From Chitinophagaceae bacterium (GTDB taxonomy: Bacteria > Bacteroidota > Bacteroidia > Chitinophagales > Chitinophagaceae): a stretch of 6,384 nt of DNA. This document shows positions 1-5,307 of this stretch, one piece after another; the first letter of the stretch is position 1; each line of letters starts with the position of its first letter. The notes below the pieces were generated by a model that searched no databases, was not told where the DNA came from, and was given only the letters and a program-made list of their open reading frames with translations. The position numbers and the translations under genes were made by a program. Location of the stretch: assembly GCA_025455245.1 (NCBI GenBank), contig JALOMX010000120.1, positions 1 to 6,384 of the forward strand. The letters run 5' to 3'.

Positions 1-86
1 GAGGGTCCGCGGTTCGAACCCGTCCCGATGCGTACCTTTCGGGATAAATTGTGCTCCCACAGAGGTCGCAGAAATGCGGCCTTTTT
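1..86 (+). repeat. tRNA-like tail plus terminator, repeat copy 1
   Basis: Non-coding module, first of two copies. It opens with gagggtccg (1-9), followed by a T-arm-like segment whose loop TTCGAAC (13-19) matches the tRNA T-loop. The flanking stem is imperfect: 8 faces 24 as C-C and 9 faces 23 as G-T. There is no 3' CCA, so this is a tRNA mimic or decayed tRNA end rather than a working gene. Bases 53-86 are identical to 171-204 of copy 2 and contain the terminator hairpin. About 23 bases (30-52) are extra relative to copy 2. From memory, this module resembles repeats next to small GIY-YIG nuclease genes in Bacteroidota. No such gene lies in the window, and the module may start before base 1. 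Confidence 0.6.
64..86 (+). terminator. Rho-independent terminator in repeat copy 1
   Basis: Perfect 7-bp stem ggtcgca/tgcggcc (one G-T pair) at 64-70 and 75-81, with a GAAA tetraloop (71-74), followed by five T (82-86). The stem can extend with the A-T pair 63/82. It is oriented to end + strand transcription entering from left of the window. Confidence 0.8.
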
Positions 87-130
87 CATTTGTGATTATT
101 TGAGGAATCGCTTCAGTGGGTTTAGATCAT

Positions 131-207
131 CCCGCCTTCAGGCGGGAGGGTCCGTGATACAATCCTGGATGCTCCCACAGAGGTCGCAGAAATGCGGCCT
201 TTTTTTT
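131..207 (+). repeat. tRNA-like tail plus terminator, repeat copy 2
   Basis: Second copy of the module. It begins with a perfect 6-bp hairpin cccgcc-ttca-ggcggg (131-146), placed where a tRNA anticodon or variable arm would lie. Next come gagggtccg (146-154), as at 1-9, and a degenerate T-arm (155-170, loop region atacaat instead of ttcgaac). The constant block at 171-204 is identical to 53-86. The T-arm is more decayed than in copy 1, but the 3' hairpin is unchanged, which suggests the terminator part is kept by selection or by conversion. It has no coding potential I trust: an open frame crosses it only because it lacks stops. Confidence 0.6.
182..207 (+). terminator. Rho-independent terminator in repeat copy 2
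   Basis: Same 7-bp stem and GAAA loop as in copy 1 (182-188, 189-192, 193-199), here followed by eight T (200-207), so it should be the stronger of the two. It insulates the globin region from + strand transcription arriving from the left. Confidence 0.85.
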
Positions 208-411
208 ATACCGGATAGAAATCTTTTTCCAACCAATCAGACTGTAATCAATACTGCCGGAAGATTTAATAAAAGGCAGGTTTATTGAAATAGAAGATAA
301 TCTGTCCGATCCTAAATCCTTCTGAAAGCAGTTAATTCCCTTCATTCAACCGTTCAATAGTTCAAACCTGCAGTTCAGTCGATTGTGCTTGGCTTCCGGA
401 ATGGTAAGCTT
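208..411. other. Non-coding stretch before the globin gene
   Basis: About 200 bases with no credible gene on either strand. A - strand open frame reaching into it also runs through the repeat and terminator and has no recognisable protein features. I see no riboswitch or strong inverted repeat; only the right end carries possible promoter elements for the globin gene. Confidence 0.5.
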
Positions 412-419
412 CATTTTTG
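389..419 (+). promoter_or_regulatory. Possible Bacteroidota-type promoter for the globin gene
   Basis: TTG at 389-391 and CATTTTTG at 412-419 resemble the Bacteroidota -33 (TTTG) and -7 (TAnnTTTG) elements, with a 20-base spacer and one mismatch in the -7 TA. Transcription would begin a few bases after 419, leaving a leader of roughly 30 bases before the ATG at 456. This is by eye only; AT-rich DNA gives such matches by chance. Confidence 0.3.
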
Positions 420-455
420 TGTTGTCAATTCAATCACCACAAAAAAACAAACACC

Positions 456-881
456 ATGACTTCACACCAGATCGCTCTTGTAAAAGAAAGCTTTGAAAAG
501 ATACGCCCGGCCGCACAGTCCGCAGGCGAGCTTTTTTACCTCAATCTCTTTGAAATGGCCCCGCAGGCAAGGGCCTTGTTTAAAACCCCCATTCCTGAAC
601 AGGCCGGCAAACTCATGTACACACTCAGCTACGTAGTAAACCATCTGCACACTCCCGAAACCATTATGGACGATGTACGCCGGCTTGCCATAAAACACCA
701 TAACTATGGCGCCAGCCCCGGGCATTATGAAATAGTGGGCATGGCTTTGTTGAAAACACTTAGCCAGGGGCTTGCAGACATTTGGGATAATGAGCTCGAA
801 GAGGCATGGAAAGCAGCTTATGCCATGGTTGCCAATGCCATGAGGTCCGCATCATTGGAACATGAAAAACTGGCCGCTTAA
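456..881 (+). CDS. Single-domain bacterial haemoglobin (Vitreoscilla-type globin)
   Basis: A 141-residue cytoplasmic haem protein that should bind O2 and possibly NO. Family members are linked to oxygen supply at low O2 and to NO detoxification together with a reductase. The length is that of one globin domain, with no flavohaemoglobin reductase domain attached. By motif alignment with Vitreoscilla haemoglobin from memory, visible positions are B10 Tyr28 (FYLNLF), CD1 Phe42 (ALFK), E7 Gln49 (PEQ), the proximal F8 His81 in LAIKHH, and G5 Tyr91 in GHYEIVG. The Glu that joins the proximal His-Tyr-Glu network appears to be Ser132 here, although that alignment is soft. I chose ATG 456, preceded by the A-rich leader typical of the phylum, over an in-frame TTG at 417 that overlaps the possible promoter and adds 13 residues before the globin start. 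It is probably co-transcribed with the small gene at 910. Confidence 0.9.
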   Translation: MTSHQIALVKESFEKIRPAAQSAGELFYLNLFEMAPQARALFKTPIPEQAGKLMYTLSYVVNHLHTPETIMDDVRRLAIKHHNYGASPGHYEIVGMALLKTLSQGLADIWDNELEEAWKAAYAMVANAMRSASLEHEKLAA

Positions 882-909
882 TTTTTTTACCAACAACACA
901 GTACACTTT

Positions 910-1023
910 ATGATTCGCTCACACCAGATGAAGTTCCTGAAAAAAATGGGATGGGTTTCCTTTCTGTTTTTTCTGGGAAAGGGATTATTATGGCTCGCCT
1001 TGCTATGGCTGGCAGCCCGCTGA
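910..1023 (+). CDS. Small single-pass membrane protein, 37 residues
   Basis: A short gene starting 28 bases after the globin stop and ending 24 bases before the shared terminator hairpin. The predicted product has a basic N-terminus (MIRSHQMKFLKK) and then one hydrophobic stretch from about residue 13 to 36, broken by Lys24 in the motif GKGLLWLALLWL. That is the layout of a small inner-membrane protein with its N-terminus inside. A second in-frame ATG at 928 would give a 31-residue form starting MKFLKK. The support is position, fit between globin and terminator, and composition; there is no Shine-Dalgarno sequence. I do not recognise a named family. It might anchor or modulate the globin or a respiratory enzyme, but that is guesswork from the neighbourhood. 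Confidence 0.6.
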   Translation: MIRSHQMKFLKKMGWVSFLFFLGKGLLWLALLWLAAR

Positions 1024-1047
1024 GATTTTAACCTTTAAAACGTGAAC

Positions 1048-1081
1048 AGCCACCCCGGTAAAAAAGGGTGGCTTTTTTTTT
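1048..1081 (+). terminator. Rho-independent terminator of the globin operon
   Basis: Perfect 8-bp stem agccaccc/gggtggct (1048-1055 and 1066-1073), a 10-base loop, and a T-run reaching 1081. Read on the - strand the stem is not followed by T, so it serves the + strand globin and small-protein genes rather than the convergent DUF2891 gene. Confidence 0.9.
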
Positions 1082-1098
1082 AAAAAATTGGGGATGCC

Positions 1099-2214
1099 TT
1101 AAAGGGTTAGCGCATACACCGCAAAACTAGCCAGCCAATGTTCGCCTCCATATTCTCCGCTGACCACATGGGGCAAAGCAGCAGCAAGGTGTGCAATAGC
1201 AGTTTTTTGCAAAAGCGCTTTGCGGTAATCACCTGAGGGCAACGCTTTAGCCAGACCCTGCATACACCAGCTACGGCTGAAGCATAACCCATCGAGGTGA
1301 ACAATCTGCAAATCGCTCCTGTCTGATACTACCGGAAGTTTGCTAAGATGCACTAGGCCCGCTTTTCCGATAAATGCATCAAGCCAGCGCCTGAATTCAA
1401 CAGGTGAAAGCACACGACGCATCAGGTCGGCTTCTTCCAATGCAGGCGATAAAAAATCTGCTGTATTGGGCTCCCATGTCGCCGGAATTTGTTTGTCGTT
1501 ACCAAAAAGTTTCAGTGCTGATTGCTTAAGTTCCTTTTCAAAAATAGTATCCCCTGAAGCGCTGGCATATTCCAGTGCGAATACCATCCCAAATGCAGTA
1601 TTGGGATGCACCCCGGTTCGGTTGGCATAAGTTTGCCTGGGCAAAAAGTCTTTCCACAACTGAACGATTTTCCGGGTTAAAGGCACCATTGCCTGGCGCC
1701 ATGCCCGACCATCTGCATCATTCCAATCTTTCAATTCGGCATCCAGTTTTAATATCCATGCCCAACCGTAGGTTCGTTCCCACGAAGCGGTAAGGGGCAG
1801 GTTAAAATAGGCCGCTTCTTTTTCAAGCCGGTCAACGGTGAGGGTTTGACGTAAGGTGGACCGGATGACTTCGGCTTCGGGAATACCCGGAAACTTTTTA
1901 AGCACCCTGACCAGCATCCAATGCCCATGCACAGAGGAATGCCAGTCGAAACAACCGTAAAATGAAGGATGTAAAGCGGATGGCAGCATCACATGATCAG
2001 CACTGTTATTCGATGTATGATTCGTTTTGTTGGGCCATTCCTGCAAAATGCATTTTAATGGCAGCGAGGCAAGATGCGAAGCCCCGGCTAGGGTTAATTC
2101 AAACCCGCTGCTATCTTTATTAATCCTGAACAGTTCGGATTGCTGTGCATCGGCTGACTTCGAAAAGATGCCCCAAACCATCCATAAAATAATTCCATTA
2201 CGTATTCCCGTCAT
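1099..2214 (-). CDS. Secreted DUF2891-family protein
   Basis: A 371-residue protein whose N-terminus (residues 1-24: short basic start, a hydrophobic core around IILWMVWGIF, then SADAQ) looks like a signal peptide, so it is probably periplasmic or outside the cell. I assign DUF2891 from the block HPSFYGCFDWHSSVHGHW (82-99), followed by ERTYGWAW (146-153), TGVHPNTAFG (200-209), EPNTADFLSP (248-257), HLDGLCFSRSW (306-316) and GEYGGEHWLASFAVYAL (353-369). The function is unknown. The regular helical feel and clustered Trp, His and acidic residues recall the alpha/alpha-barrel glycan-active enzymes, but I cannot name a substrate. The length looks full. The start is ATG 2214, chosen because AGGAGGT lies 8 bases upstream. 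It is transcribed alone, convergent with the globin operon; no clear terminator of its own is seen. Confidence 0.85.
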   Translation of the reverse strand: MTGIRNGIILWMVWGIFSKSADAQQSELFRINKDSSGFELTLAGASHLASLPLKCILQEWPNKTNHTSNNSADHVMLPSALHPSFYGCFDWHSSVHGHWMLVRVLKKFPGIPEAEVIRSTLRQTLTVDRLEKEAAYFNLPLTASWERTYGWAWILKLDAELKDWNDADGRAWRQAMVPLTRKIVQLWKDFLPRQTYANRTGVHPNTAFGMVFALEYASASGDTIFEKELKQSALKLFGNDKQIPATWEPNTADFLSPALEEADLMRRVLSPVEFRRWLDAFIGKAGLVHLSKLPVVSDRSDLQIVHLDGLCFSRSWCMQGLAKALPSGDYRKALLQKTAIAHLAAALPHVVSGEYGGEHWLASFAVYALTL

Positions 2215-2222
2215 TAATTTTT

Positions 2223-2229
2223 ACCTCCT
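2223..2229 (-). promoter_or_regulatory. Strong Shine-Dalgarno sequence of the DUF2891 gene
   Basis: AGGAGGT on the - strand, 8 bases before ATG 2214. It fixes the start codon. It is notable because the other genes here begin after A/T-rich leaders with no such site, the usual state in Bacteroidota. Confidence 0.7.
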
Positions 2230-2232
2230 GCA

Positions 2233-2265
2233 GCAAATCTGCGAAATATTATTCGCTTTATTTGC
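2233..2265. repeat. Two-part inverted repeat between divergent genes
   Basis: Outer arms gcaaat/atttgc (2233-2238 and 2260-2265, 6 bp) and inner arms gcgaa/ttcgc (2241-2245 and 2252-2256, 5 bp) surround a 6-base centre, with a 2-versus-3-base internal loop. It lies 3 bases upstream of the Shine-Dalgarno sequence of the - strand gene. It could be an mRNA leader hairpin that affects that ribosome site, or an operator in the divergent region; the sequence does not decide between them. Confidence 0.5.
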
Positions 2266-2270
2266 AAACC

Positions 2271-2417
2271 ATGGTAAGTCAGGAAACGGATTGGTTAAGG
2301 GTGGAAAATATTTCAAGGAAAGAATCCGGCATCAGGGTAGTGGACGACATTTCTTTTTCAATGGCCCGTGGTCAAAACCTTGCCATTATGGGAGAAACCG
2401 CCTCCTCTAATCCCTGA
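2271..2417 (+). pseudogene. Truncated ABC transporter ATP-binding protein remnant
   Basis: A 48-codon open frame starting at ATG 2271. It encodes only the N-terminal start of an ABC ATPase: WLRVENIS (first beta strand), GIRVVDDISFSMARGQNLAIMGET, then SSNP and a stop at 2415-2417. By hand alignment about 17 of 41 residues match the intact ATPase at 3952, including the shared AIMGET. In the remnant, the Walker A GETGSGKS has become GETASSNP, so the key Gly and Lys are lost. No Q-loop, signature or Walker B sequence follows. At roughly 40 percent identity it is an old paralogue, not a recent copy. It is too short to act as an ATPase. Confidence 0.75.
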
Positions 2418-2499
2418 TAGATTTTAACATTTTAACACGCATTTGTTTACTAATTTCATTCAGGCTTAGCTATTTCAATACATGTGCTGCAATTGCATT

Positions 2500-3768
2500 A
2501 TGAAGTTTAAAAAAACAATTGAGTGTTGTAAATGCCGTATTTTCTGGGTAGCATCATTCATTGGATTCAGCATTTTTAGTTATGGTCAATTGCCTGGGCA
2601 ATCACAATATGCAATAAATGGTAAGATTTGTATAAATTCGTCAGACACCCTTAGTACCCTCATTCGGGTAATGACGGATAAAACTGTGTTAAAGTATTTT
2701 TTCGCAGGTAATAATACTGTCATTAATGCAGCTGTACCAGAACTCCCCGTTCGATTATCCATATTTGTTATACCATTTGGAAAGCCTTCATTTACGATAG
2801 CTAATTTCTGGGTAGAAACTTCGGATACTTTTCAAATAACCGGAAATTATCTTTCCAGAGACTCTTTAATATTTTCTCCAGATAACGTACTTAATGCTTT
2901 TGAGTATGAGCTTTATAAAACCCCGAAATATAAAGATAAACTGCTGCTTTTTGGAGCAAATAGTAATCACGAAGCAGGGCTTAACAATTTATGGCTTGAA
3001 AGATTTAATTATAAACTATCAGAACTTGATTATATGCTCAGAAGGGCGAACCAAACTTCAAGAGCCTTTAGTAGTTATCAGCTTTTAATGGCCTTTAAGG
3101 AGGCAAAAACTACGGAAAAGCAATTGGTCAAGGGCCCCTGGAAAAGCTTTGTTGCAAAAGGACGTAATCATCAATCGTATGTGGTTCCGGCGCCTGATAA
3201 GCAATATACATTAGTTTACCTTCAAATACCCGGTGCTCAACAGTTGGATTCCACCACTGAAATATTGCACGAAGCGCACCTGCTTTATAAAGATCAACTT
3301 CAGGTTTACACCATTATATATCCAACTCTTCATCCACCTAGAATGTCATCCCCCGTTTCTTTGTTGGAAAACAGACAACCATGGCCTCATTTATATGATT
3401 ATACCGGCGAGTCATTGCTGCATTTTCGTGTAGAATTGAAAGTGCCCCTTTCAAACGGTTTTGAATATGGACTTGACTTAAAAAAACGCAATCCTTCTTA
3501 CGCCAAATACCGAACAAGTGGTTACAACAATCAGGTAAATGATATTCGCGGCGAATTCGATATCAATAACTCCCAATGGAATAGTTTTAGAAACATTCCA
3601 ATTGGACAGGGATTTTCAGATCAGAACAAACCTGAATTTTTGTTACTTAGCAATGACGGCAGATTACTTGCCAGATGGAGGGGGGCCTACCAGGAAAAAA
3701 TTTTGACTCACTTGCAAAAAATAATGAAGAATAATCCTAAGACTCGCATGCTTACCCTTCCAGATTGA
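2500..3768 (+). CDS. Exported protein, likely DUF4369-like plus cysteine-free thioredoxin-like fold
   Basis: A 422-residue protein from ATG 2500. An earlier in-frame ATG at 2482 would add MCCNCI; I prefer 2500 because MKFKK followed by the hydrophobic FWVASFIGFSIFS and cleavage near SYG/Q makes a good signal peptide. Residues about 36-125 are rich in beta strands with an INGKI start, like the DUF4369 domain that precedes thioredoxin-like domains in Bacteroidota. Residues about 231-275 (DKQYTLVYLQIP, then LYKDQLQVYTII) and 378-410 (KPEFLLLSNDGRLLARWRG) resemble the first and last parts of a TlpA/AhpC-type fold. The CxxC is absent: GAQQLD (245-250) occupies its place, and the mature protein's only Cys is at 44. 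It is therefore unlikely to be a redox enzyme and may bind or scaffold. Family assignment is by eye and uncertain. The gene is AT-rich (17 and 19 G+C per 60 in two sampled lines). Confidence 0.75.
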   Translation: MKFKKTIECCKCRIFWVASFIGFSIFSYGQLPGQSQYAINGKICINSSDTLSTLIRVMTDKTVLKYFFAGNNTVINAAVPELPVRLSIFVIPFGKPSFTIANFWVETSDTFQITGNYLSRDSLIFSPDNVLNAFEYELYKTPKYKDKLLLFGANSNHEAGLNNLWLERFNYKLSELDYMLRRANQTSRAFSSYQLLMAFKEAKTTEKQLVKGPWKSFVAKGRNHQSYVVPAPDKQYTLVYLQIPGAQQLDSTTEILHEAHLLYKDQLQVYTIIYPTLHPPRMSSPVSLLENRQPWPHLYDYTGESLLHFRVELKVPLSNGFEYGLDLKKRNPSYAKYRTSGYNNQVNDIRGEFDINNSQWNSFRNIPIGQGFSDQNKPEFLLLSNDGRLLARWRGAYQEKILTHLQKIMKNNPKTRMLTLPD

Positions 3769-3831
3769 ATGCTGAAATAATAAATGGTTCATTTTCTTTT
3801 ATAAGTTCCGCACTGTCCGTTCTAACAATTT

Positions 3832-3846
3832 AACCCATCTTGGGTT
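3832..3846 (+). other. Small hairpin after the 2500-3768 gene
   Basis: Perfect 6-bp stem aaccca/tgggtt with a 3-base loop, 63 bases after the stop codon. T-rich but interrupted sequence follows (ctttaatttt). It could be a weak terminator; there is no uninterrupted T-run. Confidence 0.3.
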
Positions 3847-3856
3847 CCAACTTTAA

Positions 3857-3884
3857 TTTTATACCATTTTATTGTGGTATAAAA
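3857..3884. repeat. Perfect 10-bp inverted repeat upstream of the ABC gene
   Basis: ttttatacca (3857-3866) and tggtataaaa (3875-3884) are exact reverse complements around 8 bases. They lie 67 bases before the ABC ATPase start and 88 bases after the previous stop. With no T-run on the + strand side it is not a standard terminator. A dimer-binding operator for the ABC gene, or an mRNA end-protecting hairpin, are both possible. Confidence 0.5.
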
Positions 3885-3951
3885 ATCCCGTAGCGAAAGA
3901 ATTAGGGTTTCAGCATAAAATGAAGGTATTTTGCAAGCCTAAGTATTCAAT

Positions 3952-4656
3952 ATGGCCTGGTTGGAAGTACAGCATCTCCATAAAACTGAAAACGGACTGG
4001 AAGTAGTTTCTGATGTGCACTTCACCTTAAACCAGGGAGAAAAAATGGCCATCATGGGAGAAACCGGTTCCGGGAAATCTTCAATATTAAAAATGATTGG
4101 GGGACTGATGCAGCCGGATGAGGGATCAGTGGTTTTTGAAGGCCAAAGGGTTGAAGGTCCTCTTGAAACACTCATTCCCGGCCACCCGCGCATGGGTTAC
4201 CTGTCACAATATTTTGAGCTGAGGCCTAATTTTTACGTACACGAGATACTTGAATACGCAAATGAGTTACCGGAAAAAGAAGCAAACCAACTTTATGAAT
4301 TGTGTGAAATCAACCATCTGCTCCAGAGAAAAACACATCAGTTGAGCGGTGGAGAAAAGCAACGGATTGCGCTGGCACGGCTTCTTTCAAAAAAACCTTC
4401 GCTGCTTTTGCTTGACGAACCCTTTTCGCACCTCGACCTGCCCCATCGCAAAACCATCAAACAAGTGATCGAAAATGCTGCAAAGGCCATCGGTTTTTCT
4501 ACCATACTTGTTTCCCATGAACCTGCCGACATTTTACCCTGGGCCCATCGTATTCTTTTTATCCGATCCGGCCGGTTGGTTGATGAGGTTGTTTTAAAAA
4601 ATGGCATTCAACCTTCCTACAGCCACTACGCAGCCGGGTTGTTAGGGCTTTCGTGA
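3952..4656 (+). CDS. ABC transporter ATP-binding protein
   Basis: A 234-residue cytoplasmic ATPase subunit that would power a membrane transporter or lipoprotein-release-type complex by ATP hydrolysis. All motifs are intact: Walker A GETGSGKS (36-43), Q-loop Gln86 (LSQYFEL), signature LSGGEKQ (131-137), Walker B LLLLDEP with catalytic Glu156 (151-157), D-loop SHLD (159-162) and switch His189 (VSHE). The length is that of a single nucleotide-binding domain with no extra regulatory domain. No permease or binding-protein gene adjoins it, so the substrate is unknown and its partner must be encoded elsewhere. Start ATG 3952 begins directly at the first beta strand (WLEVQHLH) and aligns with the remnant at 2271. 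It lies downstream of the AT-rich 2500-3768 gene on the same strand, but 183 intergenic bases suggest its own promoter. Confidence 0.9.
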   Translation: MAWLEVQHLHKTENGLEVVSDVHFTLNQGEKMAIMGETGSGKSSILKMIGGLMQPDEGSVVFEGQRVEGPLETLIPGHPRMGYLSQYFELRPNFYVHEILEYANELPEKEANQLYELCEINHLLQRKTHQLSGGEKQRIALARLLSKKPSLLLLDEPFSHLDLPHRKTIKQVIENAAKAIGFSTILVSHEPADILPWAHRILFIRSGRLVDEVVLKNGIQPSYSHYAAGLLGLS

Positions 4657-4681
4657 AAAGTCTGTGATCAGATTTAATTCG

Positions 4682-4711
4682 TTTATTTCTGAAAGAAACA
4701 TCCTATTTTTA
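4682..4711 (+). promoter_or_regulatory. Possible promoter of the lipoprotein gene
   Basis: TTTA (4682-4685) and TATTTTTA (4704-4711) approximate the Bacteroidota TTTG and TAnnTTTG elements, each with a final G to A change, 18 bases apart. They would give a leader of roughly 15 bases before ATG 4731. A weak match in AT-rich DNA. Confidence 0.25.
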
Positions 4712-4730
4712 TTTTTCAATCCATTACACC

Positions 4731-5207
4731 ATGAAAAAGACGCTCTCACCAATCTTATTCCTTCTATCAGCCACAACCTTTTTCCTATTCTCCTGCCAGA
4801 AAGATAGTAGCGACTCCATGACAACGGTTGAATTAATAGCGGACGGTCCCTGGAAGTTCAGCAAGGCTACCGCAAGCGGTGTAGATGTTTCAGCCCTTGT
4901 TCAACCATGTATAAAGGATAACCTGCTGAATTTTTTTGTAGGCAGTCCTTCCAATACAGGCAACTTAAATGAAGGCCCTACAAAATGCAATGCAGCAGAC
5001 CAACAACAGGTTGAATTTACCTGGACCTATGATGAGTCTTTTCAGAAAATTGCCATTACAAGTGTTGGCGGCGGCACCATTCCGATTTTACCCGGTGGCA
5101 GTAATGAATTTACGCTTGTAAGTGTAGATGAATTACAAATGGTATTATCCCAAACGGTTACTTTCTCCGGTACGGCACAATTGGTTCAGGTTACGTTGGT
5201 TCATTAG
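4731..5207 (+). CDS. Lipocalin-like lipoprotein
   Basis: A 158-residue protein with a lipoprotein signal peptide: MKK, a hydrophobic core, then the lipobox LFSC with Cys22 as the lipidated residue, followed by QKDSSDS. It should be membrane-anchored and exposed to the periplasm or cell surface. The mature part looks like the small lipocalin-like domain common in Bacteroidota: GPWKFSKAT (39-47) at the start, CIKDN (60-64), NEGPTKC (80-86), FTWTYDESFQKIAIT (96-110) and alternating beta strands to the end. Cys60 and Cys86 may form a disulfide, as the CxKDN...EGxTKC pattern suggests. The ligand and role are unknown. The start follows an A/T-rich leader 74 bases after the ABC gene; the two could share transcripts. 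Its stop lies 10 bases from the end of the convergent tRNA gene. Confidence 0.8.
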   Translation: MKKTLSPILFLLSATTFFLFSCQKDSSDSMTTVELIADGPWKFSKATASGVDVSALVQPCIKDNLLNFFVGSPSNTGNLNEGPTKCNAADQQQVEFTWTYDESFQKIAITSVGGGTIPILPGGSNEFTLVSVDELQMVLSQTVTFSGTAQLVQVTLVH

Positions 5208-5217
5208 TGGTTTAAAG

Positions 5218-5290
5218 AGCCAACTATCGGATTCGAACCGACGACCCTTTCATTACGAATGAAATGCTCTACCAGCTGAGCTAAGTTGGC
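5218..5290 (-). tRNA. tRNA-Thr (anticodon CGU)
   Basis: A complete 73-base cloverleaf on the - strand. The acceptor arms GCCAACT/AGTTGGC pair perfectly. The D-arm is GCTC-AGCTGGTA-GAGC. The anticodon stem TTTCA/TGAAA encloses the loop TTCGTAA, with anticodon CGT at 5255-5257 (reads ACG). The variable loop is GGGTC, and the T-arm GTCGG-TTCGAAT-CCGAT has one terminal G-T pair. The discriminator is T, as in many Thr tRNAs. CCA is not encoded and must be added after transcription. It lies 17 bases downstream of der on the same strand, so it may be processed from a der transcript. Confidence 0.95.
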
Positions 5291-5307
5291 TTCTGCATGC
5301 AAATGAA

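Noticed and set aside
1..32. True 3' end of a tRNA gene
   Set aside because: The T-loop is convincing, but the T-stem has a C-C mismatch and a G-T pair, no CCA follows, and the same module recurs in decayed form.
1..207. CRISPR array
   Set aside because: Only two repeat units, each containing a T-run terminator, and no spacer regularity.
28..288. 86-residue open frame across the repeats
   Set aside because: It runs through both terminator hairpins, and its peptide is just the translated repeat (MLPQRSQKCGLFF-like). It has no independent coding sign.
127..345. 72-residue - strand open frame
   Set aside because: It crosses the repeat and terminator in antisense and has no recognisable family or leader.
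417..455. TTG start extending the globin by 13 residues
   Set aside because: The added residues precede the globin fold, and the TTG overlaps a possible -7 element; ATG 456 has a typical A-rich leader.
1340..1793. + strand open frames opposite the DUF2891 gene
   Set aside because: They are antisense shadows of a gene with strong family motifs.
3952..5207. ABC ATPase plus lipoprotein as a transport system
   Set aside because: There is no permease, the lipoprotein looks lipocalin-like rather than a substrate-binding protein, and a separate promoter is possible.
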